In this document: positions 1 through 5,092 of the stretch, piece after piece | Layout of the letters: every line of letters begins with the position of its first letter | How positions within the stretch are numbered: position 1 is the first letter of the stretch | Assembly: GCA_002413355.1 (NCBI GenBank) | Contig: DHWV01000020.1 | Location: 6,205-13,909, forward strand | DNA length: 7,705 nucleotides | Reading direction: 5' to 3' | From: Desulfobulbaceae bacterium UBA5173 | GTDB taxonomy: Bacteria > Desulfobacterota > Desulfobulbia > Desulfobulbales > Desulfobulbaceae | Program-made: the position numbers and the translations under genes | Notes under the pieces: model-generated | Database searches by the model: none | What the model saw: only the letters and a program-made list of their open reading frames with translations | What the model was told of the DNA's origin: nothing

Positions 1-2
1 TC

Positions 3-1037
3 ATCCAGATGCGCAAGTACGGCCATCAGGTGGTGGAGATGATCGGTGGCCGCAAGGTGCATCCGGCCACAGCCATTCCCGGTGGCGTGACGAAAATCCT
101 CAGCGAGGCGGAGCGCAAGGAAATTGAGGTCATGGGCCGCTGGGCGATTGATTTCGCTCTGTTCAGCCTGCAAGCCTTCCACGATATTGTCTTGGCCAAC
201 AAGACCTATCTCGACCTGATCGTTGGTGACATCTACTGCCACAAGACTTACTACATGGGCTTAGTGGATGCGAACAACAAGGTCAATTTCTATGACGGCA
301 AGGTGCGGGTGGTGGATCCCGACGGTAAGGAGTTCTGCAAGTACGAGCCAAAGGACTACATGAAGCATGTAGCCGAGCATGTCGAGCCGTGGACGTATTT
401 GAAGTTCCCGTATCTCAAGAATGTGGGCTGGAAGGGCTTTGTGGACGGCAAGGACAGCGGCGTGTATATGGCGACCCCGCTTTCCCGTCTCAATGCTGCC
501 GACGGCATGGCCACGCCGCTGGCGCAGGAGCAGTATGAAAAGATGTACGCCACGTTGGGCGGCAAACCAGTGCATCAGCGGCTGGCCATTCACTGGGCGC
601 GGCTGATCGAGCTGCTCTATGCTGCTGAACGCTGGGTGGAGCTGGTCACTGACAAGGACATCACCTCGCCGAATGTCCATCGCAAACCGACCGCTGTTCC
701 CACTGAAGGCGTGGGCATTGTCGAGGCACCGCGCGGCACGCTCACCCACCATTATTGGACGGATGAGAAGGGCTTGCTCACCAGGGTTAACCTGATTGTG
801 GGCACCACCAACAACTACGCGCCGATCCAGATGAGCACCAAGAAAGCGGCCCAGCATTTGATCAAAGGCGGCAAGGTCAGCGAAGGGCTGCTCAATATGG
901 TGGAGATGGCCTTCCGTGCCTATGACCCTTGCTTTGGCTGCGCCACCCATTCGCTGCCCGGCCAGATGCCGCTGGAAGTGCGCCTGCACAACCAGCACGG
1001 CGAGCTGGTGGATGTGATCAAGCAGTTTGTGGCATAA
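3..1037 (+). CDS. [NiFe]-hydrogenase large (alpha) subunit, group 3 MvhA/HoxH-like, 5'-partial
   Basis: This is the catalytic subunit of a cytoplasmic [NiFe] hydrogenase, which oxidises or produces H2 at a NiFe(CN)2CO centre. The frame is open to the left edge (codons from position 3), so the N-terminal part, including the first RxCGxC nickel motif, lies outside the window; the ATG at 9 is internal. Visible marks of the family are VVEMIGGRKVHPATAIPGG near the start of the visible part, EAPRGTLTHHYWTDEKG in the middle, and the second nickel motif DPCFGCATH at 924-950, whose two Cys ligate the Ni-Fe site. After that His come 28 more residues (951-1034), the length expected of the tail removed by a maturation protease, and such a protease is encoded at 1715. 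The segment LIVGTTNNYAPIQMS looks more MvhA-like (group 3c) than HoxH-like, but the subgroup is a judgement from memory. A 3b-type alpha subunit is an alternative. Confidence 0.93.
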   Translation: MQMRKYGHQVVEMIGGRKVHPATAIPGGVTKILSEAERKEIEVMGRWAIDFALFSLQAFHDIVLANKTYLDLIVGDIYCHKTYYMGLVDANNKVNFYDGKVRVVDPDGKEFCKYEPKDYMKHVAEHVEPWTYLKFPYLKNVGWKGFVDGKDSGVYMATPLSRLNAADGMATPLAQEQYEKMYATLGGKPVHQRLAIHWARLIELLYAAERWVELVTDKDITSPNVHRKPTAVPTEGVGIVEAPRGTLTHHYWTDEKGLLTRVNLIVGTTNNYAPIQMSTKKAAQHLIKGGKVSEGLLNMVEMAFRAYDPCFGCATHSLPGQMPLEVRLHNQHGELVDVIKQFVA

Positions 1038-1042
1038 GCAGC

Positions 1043-1086
1043 ACGCGCAGGCTGGGGCGGGCGAGTGCTTGCCTTGGCCTGCGCGT
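1043..1086 (+). terminator. 20-pair hairpin just after the hydrogenase large-subunit stop codon
   Basis: Positions 1043-1062 pair with 1067-1086 around a 4-base loop (GAGT, 1063-1066). The outer ten pairs are perfect Watson-Crick (ACGCGCAGGC with GCCTGCGCGT). The inner ten include five G-U type pairs, so the RNA stem is continuous while the DNA inverted repeat is imperfect. It starts 5 bases after the stop codon at 1035-1037. The sequence that follows is pyrimidine-rich but has no immediate run of T, so this is not a textbook intrinsic terminator. A 3'-end stabiliser or attenuator that lowers read-through into the downstream maturation genes is equally possible. The GU-rich stem argues that the + strand transcript is the functional form. 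Confidence 0.55.
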
Positions 1087-1127
1087 TGTTCCCTCCTTGA
1101 AATTCTTTCCTTTTGTAAGGTTCCCTG

Positions 1128-1156
1128 TTGACTGAGGCAATTCCAGTGCTTACCTT
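1128..1156 (+). promoter_or_regulatory. candidate sigma-70-type promoter for the 84-aa repeat-protein gene
   Basis: TTGACT at 1128-1133 differs from the -35 consensus at one base. Seventeen bases on, TACCTT at 1151-1156 is a poor -10 (3 of 6). It lies downstream of the hairpin and about 57 bases before the repeat-protein start. The weak -10 means this is only a candidate; the gene could also be read from the hydrogenase promoter. Confidence 0.25.
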
Positions 1157-1200
1157 CGCTGAATAACAACCTGCATCAAGCAGGAAAACGTCAAACCAAA

Positions 1201-1206
1201 AAGGAG
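1201..1206 (+). promoter_or_regulatory. ribosome binding site of the 84-aa repeat-protein gene
   Basis: A consensus AAGGAG lies 6 bases before the ATG at 1213. It is one of the best Shine-Dalgarno sequences in the window and is the main reason to accept this short, low-complexity reading frame as a translated gene. Confidence 0.8.
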
Positions 1207-1212
1207 CATGAG

Positions 1213-1467
1213 ATGGGAAAAGCATACTTAGCACCAGATGGAACCTATGTCGGAGCACCTCCGCAGCTCGCACCGAATGGAAAGTACGTGGGAGGTAAAC
1301 CCACTCTCGCTCCTGATGGAACGTATGTTGGAGGAAAGCCTCGTTTTACCCCAGCTGGCACGTATGTAGGTGGAAAACCTTACTTAGCCCCAAATGGAAA
1401 ATACGTAGGTGGCAAACCAATATTCGCACCGAATGGAACCTATGTTGGTGATGGTTCTGAAAGTTAA
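1213..1467 (+). CDS. 84-aa protein of six 13-residue (L/F)(A/T)PxGxYVGGKPx repeats, function unknown
   Basis: I do not recognise this protein. After MGKAY, residues 6-18, 19-31, 32-44, 45-57, 58-70 and 71-79 (partial) form six units with the pattern [LF][AT]P-x-G-[TK]-YVGGKP-x; the first unit has APP in place of GKP, and the chain ends GDGSES. Positions Pro, Gly, Tyr-Val-Gly are invariant. The x before Gly is D, N or A and the residue after it T or K. There is no signal peptide, Cys or membrane segment, so a soluble cytoplasmic protein is likely. Gly/Pro turns and Tyr-Val strands at regular spacing suggest a short beta-repeat fold, which is inference. Synonymous codons differ between units (Gly-Thr/Lys-Tyr-Val is spelled several ways), pointing to selection on the protein rather than recent DNA duplication. 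It sits between the hydrogenase large subunit and its maturation protease, with an excellent ribosome binding site. Its role is unknown; scaffold or assembly factor would be speculation. Confidence 0.75.
   Translation: MGKAYLAPDGTYVGAPPQLAPNGKYVGGKPTLAPDGTYVGGKPRFTPAGTYVGGKPYLAPNGKYVGGKPIFAPNGTYVGDGSES
1228..1449 (+). repeat. coding tandem repeat, 39-bp units x about 5.7
   Basis: Six consecutive 39-bp units start at 1228, 1267, 1306, 1345, 1384 and 1423, the last one truncated. They encode the 13-residue motif of the 84-aa protein. The units are clearly related in protein but differ at many third codon positions, so this is an old, selected repeat and not a fresh slippage product. Confidence 0.85.
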
Positions 1468-1476
1468 CCCTTAAAT

Positions 1477-1518
1477 AAGAGCAGTAGTGCAGGTTGGGAC
1501 AATCTTGCATCCTCTTTT
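1477..1518 (+). terminator. possible terminator after the 84-aa repeat-protein gene
   Basis: A stem pairs 1488-1495 with 1502-1509 (one G-U pair and one T-T mismatch, loop 1496-1501). An outer AAGAG (1477-1481) can pair with CTCTT (1512-1516), followed by further T. It lies 10 bases after the stop codon at 1465-1467 and runs into the first unit of the 23-bp array. The stem is imperfect, so termination is plausible but not secure. Confidence 0.35.
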
Positions 1519-1671
1519 CACCGGTGTCCATTCACGCTGCACACTGGTTATGTCACAGCCTGCACACCAGTGTGCAGCCGTTCTCCTCATTGGTGATCTC
1601 GCGCTCTACACACTAGTGATGTCCGTCTCTCGACACTGGTGTTGAAATTTCCTGCACACTGGTACTGTCAG
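1511..1671. repeat. non-coding array of seven 23-bp units with a palindromic CACTGGTG-like core
   Basis: Seven units of exactly 23 bp begin at 1511, 1534, 1557, 1580, 1603, 1626 and 1649, with no gaps. Their core dyads are centred at 1522.5, 1545.5, 1568.5, 1591.5, 1614.5, 1637.5 and 1660.5. Within a unit, columns 4-5 are CT, 9-10 are CA and 14-15 are GT in all seven; the core reads approximately CA(C/T)(T/C)(G/A)GTG. The rest is divergent. Core examples are CACCGGTG (1519-1526), ACACTGGT (1541-1548), CATTGGTG (1588-1595), CACTAGTG (1611-1618) and ACACTGGTGT (1633-1642). CTGCACACTGGT occurs at 1537-1548 and 1652-1663, and on the opposite strand inside the third unit. The third unit is an 18-bp palindrome (1560-1577, arms CTGCACAC/GTGTGCAG). 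The same register does not continue before 1511 or after 1671. Because 23 is not a multiple of 3, this is not a peptide repeat. A conserved core with fixed spacing suggests a multi-site protein-binding array; a decayed minisatellite is the main alternative. Confidence 0.85.
1560..1577. promoter_or_regulatory. 18-bp palindrome, likely operator-type site in the third array unit
   Basis: CTGCACAC and GTGTGCAG are perfect reverse complements around the two-base centre CA. It is the most symmetric unit of the seven-unit array and therefore the best guess at the full binding site of a dimeric DNA-binding protein. A two-base loop is too short for a good RNA hairpin without opening the stem, which favours a DNA-level role. 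Confidence 0.5.
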
Positions 1672-1681
1672 GCATTATATC
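1653..1681 (+). promoter_or_regulatory. candidate promoter for the maturation operon, overlapping the last array unit
   Basis: TGCACA at 1653-1658 (4 of 6 to the -35 consensus) and TATATC at 1676-1681 (4 of 6 to -10) are separated by 17 bases. The proposed -35 lies inside the seventh 23-bp unit, so a protein bound to the array would touch this promoter. Both hexamers are mediocre, and the call rests as much on position as on sequence. Confidence 0.28.
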
Positions 1682-1714
1682 GATATTACTTCTGTTTCTA
1701 TTGACCGCACGCCC

Positions 1715-2242
1715 ATGACTACCAGCATTCCCCAGCGCACCCTTATCGTTGGTCTTGGCAATCCCATCCTTGGCGATGACGGCGTGGGCTGGCGCATTGC
1801 CGAGGAAGTCAGCCGCAGCAGCGGCATTCCTCTTGGCGACGCGCCCCTGCATCCGTCCCGCCGCGAGCCAGTCACCATCGAACGCTACTCACTGGCAGGC
1901 CTGAGCCTGATGGAGCGGCTGATTGGCTATGACCGCGTCATTCTCATTGATGCCCTCAACACCGGCCTGCGCCCGCAGGGAACAGTGGTCTGCTTCACCT
2001 TGGCCGAAATGGACGACCTGACCTGCGGCCACAGCGCGTCGGCGCATGATGTCTCCCTCAAACAGGCCCTCAAACTGGGCCGGAGCATGGGCGAGCCGCT
2101 GCCTGATGACGCGCAGGTGCATGTGGTCGCAGTGGAGGCGCAGCATGTGTATGATTTCAAAGAAGACCTCAGCCCGGCGATTGCGGCGGCAGTGCCGCTG
2201 GCTGTGCAGAAGGTACTTGACCTGATTGGCTGGCCGAAGTAA
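1715..2242 (+). CDS. [NiFe]-hydrogenase maturation protease (HycI/HybD/HoxW family)
   Basis: This endopeptidase removes the C-terminal tail of the large subunit once nickel is inserted. At 175 aa it has the usual family size. Residues 10-25 carry the family signature LIVGLGNPILGDDGVG. By comparison with E. coli HybD, the nickel-sensing ligands would be Asp22, Asp79 (in LIDAL) and His111 (in SAHDVSL), all present. The region around residues 33-58 is a variable segment. The likely substrate is the large subunit ending at 1037, whose tail after DPCFGCATH is 28 residues. There is no clear Shine-Dalgarno sequence before the ATG at 1715, and the frame is open upstream without a better ATG or GTG; starting here places the glycine motif at the normal distance from the N-terminus. 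It leads a compact group with hypA (3-base gap). HycI, HoxW or FrhD-type naming cannot be settled from the sequence alone. Confidence 0.93.
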   Translation: MTTSIPQRTLIVGLGNPILGDDGVGWRIAEEVSRSSGIPLGDAPLHPSRREPVTIERYSLAGLSLMERLIGYDRVILIDALNTGLRPQGTVVCFTLAEMDDLTCGHSASAHDVSLKQALKLGRSMGEPLPDDAQVHVVAVEAQHVYDFKEDLSPAIAAAVPLAVQKVLDLIGWPK

Positions 2243-2245
2243 GCC

Positions 2246-2578
2246 ATGCACGAGCTTTCTGTCACCCAGAGCATCTTGGACATTGCCCTGAAACACGCTG
2301 GCAGCAGAACGGTGAAGCAGGTGAATCTGGTGATAGGCCAGTTCTCTTCCATTGTGGACGACTCGGTGCAGTTTTATTGGGACATCATTGCCAAAGGCAG
2401 CTTGGCCGAAGGCGCGCAGCTGCGCTTCGAGCGCATCCTCGGTGAGATGACCTGCTCCGCCTGTGGCCAAGTCTTTCATCCCGGCAAGGAAACCTTCGCC
2501 TGTCCGTCCTGCGCCAGCAGCGCGGTGCGGGTGAGCAAAGGCCGCGAATTCTATATGGACAGCATTGACGTTGAATAA
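2246..2578 (+). CDS. hypA: hydrogenase nickel-insertion metallochaperone HypA
   Basis: HypA delivers nickel, together with HypB, to the hydrogenase large-subunit precursor in the cytoplasm. The 110-aa length is standard. The N-terminus MHELSVTQSIL contains the MHE nickel-binding motif (His2). The zinc site is formed by Cys70 and Cys73 (CSAC) with Cys86 and Cys89 (CPSC), and the C-terminal GREFYMDSIDVE is typical of the family. The start codon lies 3 bases after the protease stop, so translational coupling is likely; there is no strong ribosome binding site of its own. hypB follows after 17 bases. Confidence 0.97.
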   Translation: MHELSVTQSILDIALKHAGSRTVKQVNLVIGQFSSIVDDSVQFYWDIIAKGSLAEGAQLRFERILGEMTCSACGQVFHPGKETFACPSCASSAVRVSKGREFYMDSIDVE

Positions 2579-2584
2579 CTGATT

Positions 2585-2588
2585 GGAG
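2585..2588 (+). promoter_or_regulatory. ribosome binding site of hypB
   Basis: GGAG (within TTGGAGAG) lies 7 bases before the ATG at 2596, supporting that start, which gives the short N-terminus discussed for HypB. Confidence 0.65.
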
Positions 2589-2595
2589 AGCAGCT

Positions 2596-3273
2596 ATGTG
2601 CAGCAGCGCAGCCCCGACGCGGGTGCAGGTTGTCGAGAGAATACTGTCCGCCAATGACACCATCGCCGCCAGCAACCGCCATCTGCTGGATCATGCGGGC
2701 GTGTACGGCATCAACATTATGGCCTCGCCCGGCGCAGGCAAGACCAGCGTCATCCTCAAGACTCTGGAGGCATTGCAAGGTCGCCTGCGCTTCGGGGTGA
2801 TTGAAGGTGATTTGGCCTCGTCCATTGACACTGACAAAGCGCGGGCCGCTGGTTTGCCTGCGGTGCAGATCAACACGGGCGGCGAATGCCACTTGGATGC
2901 GGTGATGCTGGCCAATGCCCTGCCGTCTCTGCCGCTGCATGACTTGGACTTGGTGCTGGTGGAGAACGTCGGCAACTTGGTCTGCCCGGCCAATTTTCAG
3001 CTCGGCACGCACCTGAACGTGCTGATTGCCTCTATCCCAGAAGGCGATGACAAGCCCTACAAATATCCCGGCATGTACATGGGAATGCAGGCTCTGATCA
3101 TCAACAAGACAGACCTGCTGCCCTATGTGCCGTTCATGATGGACTATTTCCGCCAAGGTGTGGAAATCCTTAATCCCGGCATAGCCGTGTTCCCCGTCTC
3201 CTGTATGACTGGCGAAGGCATGGATGCTTGGGCTAACTGGCTGGTGGAGAAGGTGCGGGGGAATAGTGGGTAA
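2596..3273 (+). CDS. hypB: hydrogenase nickel-incorporation GTPase HypB
   Basis: HypB is the SIMIBI-class GTPase that drives nickel transfer from HypA to the large subunit. The 225-aa chain has the Walker A loop ASPGAGKT at residues 43-50, the metal-site Cys98-His99 (GGECHLDA), the ENVGNLVCP motif with Cys130 at 123-131, and the guanine-specificity motif NKTD at 170-173. These Cys and His residues are the conserved G-domain nickel/zinc site at the dimer interface. The N-terminus MCSSAAPTRV keeps Cys2 but lacks both the CxxCGC high-affinity nickel motif of E. coli HypB and any His-rich stretch, so nickel storage is not expected. It follows hypA by 17 bases with its own ribosome binding site and is clearly co-transcribed. 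Its stop overlaps an ATG (TAATG at 3271-3275), but that ATG is probably unused. Confidence 0.97.
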   Translation: MCSSAAPTRVQVVERILSANDTIAASNRHLLDHAGVYGINIMASPGAGKTSVILKTLEALQGRLRFGVIEGDLASSIDTDKARAAGLPAVQINTGGECHLDAVMLANALPSLPLHDLDLVLVENVGNLVCPANFQLGTHLNVLIASIPEGDDKPYKYPGMYMGMQALIINKTDLLPYVPFMMDYFRQGVEILNPGIAVFPVSCMTGEGMDAWANWLVEKVRGNSG

Positions 3274-3344
3274 TGAACATTGGGTACGCTGTGCTTTCCC
3301 TAGCTTGTGTTGCTGGTCAAGCTGGCCTATGTTGGAAAAACAAA

Positions 3345-3374
3345 TTGACATGTCCCTCGTTGTGGTGCTTTAGT
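3345..3374 (+). promoter_or_regulatory. candidate promoter for the lipoprotein gene
   Basis: A perfect -35 hexamer TTGACA (3345-3350) is followed after 18 bases by TTTAGT (3369-3374, 4 of 6 to -10). It lies in the 146-base gap between hypB and the lipoprotein start, which suggests the gene may be transcribed independently of the hyp operon. Confidence 0.35.
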
Positions 3375-3406
3375 GATAAAAGAACTACTTATTATCTAAG
3401 CCAAAG

Positions 3407-3412
3407 AAGGAG
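3407..3412 (+). promoter_or_regulatory. ribosome binding site that fixes the lipoprotein start at 3420
   Basis: A consensus AAGGAG lies 7 bases before the ATG at 3420. The same frame is open back to an ATG at 3273, but that upstream start has no such site and would bury the signal peptide, so 3420 is preferred. Confidence 0.85.
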
Positions 3413-3419
3413 CTGTGTC

Positions 3420-4892
3420 ATGAAAAAACATACGTTATTGAGTTGCGCTCTTGCGGTGCTACTCTCTGGATGTGGGGCGTTGCATAAGTCTATTCAGCTG
3501 TCACACAAAGAAGAGGCGCATGTTATATCTATAAACAGAAACGGGGAGATCAAACCTTCAGGAGGTACTGTTCCAGAGATTATAGCTGGCATAGAACAAT
3601 TCGCGCAGGAGCGGAAGGATGCTAAACAGGAAGCTGAAGTGCTGTTCTTTGTTCATGGCGGTTTGAATACAGAAGGTGGAGCAATGGAACGGGCCAGGTG
3701 GCAGATTCCTTTAATAAAGGAACAAGGTAAATATCCTGTTTTTGTTCTCTGGGAATCTGGTGGACTTGAGACATATATGGATCATCTGTTGAGCATTAGA
3801 CAGGGCGTGGATGAGGCACCAGAATCATGGCTTTCTTCTCCAATTTACTTCCTGACCGACGTTGGCAACAGCATTGTCAATGCTCCTAAATCATGGCTGG
3901 TCAACGGGGAGCATATGCGGACGAGCATCTTTGTGCCTATAACGGAGAAAGAGGCCACGCTTACCAAGGAACTTACTGAGGTTAACCAAGTGTCCTACGC
4001 TAAAACAAAGGATTATAAGCCAAACCTGTTCAGGCGGATGCGATGGGTTCTTGGTAGCCCAAGCAAAGCGGTTTTCACGCCTTTTGCGTACACCATGGCC
4101 AGACCAGCGTGGGATGTCATGTTGCGGCGCACTAACACGCTCTTTTACACCCCGCAAGACTTGGAGTTACAGCTGCCGCCGCTGGAGGAAAAACACAGGA
4201 TCCGATGGTCGGATGTAGAACGTGATAAACCAGGCTCTGGAGCATTGTACAGTTTTCTTGAAAAGCTGAAGGATGTGCCAGACATCAAGATAACCTTAGT
4301 TGGCCACAGCATGGGAGCGATTGTTGTTAACAAGATTGTATTGCTAGAGCCTAAGCTTCCGTACAAGAACATCGTGCATATGGCCTCCGCAGACTCGATC
4401 AACAACCTTTTCAACATGGTTGTTCCCTACATCAATTACAGCATTGAGAAGAAAAAGGATGAATGCCCGACACCTAAGAAGGACAGCCCTGAATGCACAG
4501 AATGGGCAAGAGGGCAGGCAGCTCAGTTCTACAGCTTGATGCTGCATCCTGACAATGAAGACAGAGAGGAGGCCTGGGGCGGTCTTGTTCCAAGTGGCAG
4601 CCTGCTCACCTGGATTGATAGTATGTACACATCGCCTGAAACAGTGCTGGATAAACGGTCTGGAAGATGGGACAACATCAAAAGCTCAATCAAGTTTCTT
4701 CCAGATGAGGTTGCAAAGAACATGCACTTCAAAATTTTCGGCCTCGGTCTTAATGAGGGGGAGAAATGTGCTGATGAGAAGTTCATAGTTGCATTAGGCC
4801 TCAAAGAAGAAGGATATAAAAAATGCGACAAGCCTCAGAAGCATGGTGATTTTGACAGAATGCGCTTCTGGGATGAAGCAACTTGGAATTAA
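3420..4892 (+). CDS. predicted lipoprotein with alpha/beta-hydrolase (lipase/esterase-like) domain
   Basis: The 490-aa product begins with a lipoprotein signal peptide: KK at 2-3, a hydrophobic stretch 5-16 and the lipobox LLSGC (14-18), so the mature protein starts at lipidated Cys18. Gly19 at the +2 position does not predict inner-membrane retention, so outer-membrane anchoring is likely. VLFFVHGGLN (74-83) looks like the oxyanion-loop strand of alpha/beta hydrolases, and LVGHSMGAI (293-301) is the nucleophile elbow with Ser297. A C-terminal KHGDFDRMRFW holds His475, a good candidate catalytic His; the acid residue is uncertain (Asp324 possible). About 210 residues separate the oxyanion loop from the elbow, a long insertion that may form a lid. 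Cys349, Cys359, Cys450 and Cys469 could form disulfides outside the cytoplasm. Base composition is lower in GC (about 48% in spot counts) than in hypB and hypF. Substrate is unknown, and nothing links it to hydrogenase function except location. Confidence 0.85.
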   Translation: MKKHTLLSCALAVLLSGCGALHKSIQLSHKEEAHVISINRNGEIKPSGGTVPEIIAGIEQFAQERKDAKQEAEVLFFVHGGLNTEGGAMERARWQIPLIKEQGKYPVFVLWESGGLETYMDHLLSIRQGVDEAPESWLSSPIYFLTDVGNSIVNAPKSWLVNGEHMRTSIFVPITEKEATLTKELTEVNQVSYAKTKDYKPNLFRRMRWVLGSPSKAVFTPFAYTMARPAWDVMLRRTNTLFYTPQDLELQLPPLEEKHRIRWSDVERDKPGSGALYSFLEKLKDVPDIKITLVGHSMGAIVVNKIVLLEPKLPYKNIVHMASADSINNLFNMVVPYINYSIEKKKDECPTPKKDSPECTEWARGQAAQFYSLMLHPDNEDREEAWGGLVPSGSLLTWIDSMYTSPETVLDKRSGRWDNIKSSIKFLPDEVAKNMHFKIFGLGLNEGEKCADEKFIVALGLKEEGYKKCDKPQKHGDFDRMRFWDEATWN

Positions 4893-5092
4893 AAACGCAC
4901 GCAGATTCCTACAACAGAGCAGCCTAACAACGCATAGCCTGGTTGCTTTGTTTCTTTTCCTATCTACCGCCGCAGTTAAAAAGCACCATTCTCTTAGCTG
5001 TTATCCACTGATTCCCAAATCATCTTTGTGACCAGTATCTGTAGGAGTATGTTTTGTGGATGTGCTCGTGTTGAAGAAGGATTTGTAGCGGC
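4893..5092. other. 200-base gap between the lipoprotein gene and hypF
   Basis: I see no convincing gene here. It is AT-richer than the hyp genes. TTGTGA (5026-5031) and TATGTT (5048-5053), 16 bases apart, make a weak promoter candidate for hypF. AAGGA (5077-5081) lies 11 bases before the hypF ATG, a rather long spacing for a ribosome binding site. A short CAAC/GTTG pairing (4928-4931 with 4942-4945) before a T-rich run (4946-4958) could be a poor terminator for the lipoprotein gene. Confidence 0.35.

Noticed and set aside
261..1169. Long open reading frames on the - strand opposite the hydrogenase subunit, and similar ones opposite hypF (5876-7228)
   Set aside because: They are antisense to genes with clear family motifs, have no recognisable domains or ribosome binding sites, and follow from GC-rich codon bias.
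1511..1671. CRISPR array or plasmid-type iterons
   Set aside because: There are no long identical repeats separated by unique spacers, which excludes CRISPR. Seven units of about 22-23 bp recall iteron origins, but the units are far too divergent and no replication initiator gene is in the window.
1660..1674. Sigma-54 (-24/-12) promoter before the maturation protease (TGG at 1660-1662, GC at 1672-1673)
   Set aside because: The GG-to-GC spacing is one base short of the strict requirement, and the -12 element is poor.
3273..3419. In-frame 49-residue N-terminal extension of the lipoprotein starting at the ATG that overlaps the hypB stop codon
   Set aside because: It has no ribosome binding site of its own, encodes an unremarkable Cys-rich stretch, and would place the clear signal peptide and lipobox in the interior. 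The ATG at 3420 has a consensus site 7 bases upstream.
4922..4980. Integron attC-like site after the lipoprotein gene (GCCTAAC at 4922-4928)
   Set aside because: The 7-base word matches an attC core-site half, but no matching GTTRGGC partner or internal L sites with extended pairing are found, and no such site flanks the gene upstream.
5001..5062. DnaA boxes (TTATCCACT at 5001 and TGTGGATGT near 5056)
   Set aside because: Only two imperfect matches, no AT-rich unwinding region or replication genes nearby; they fit chance occurrence.
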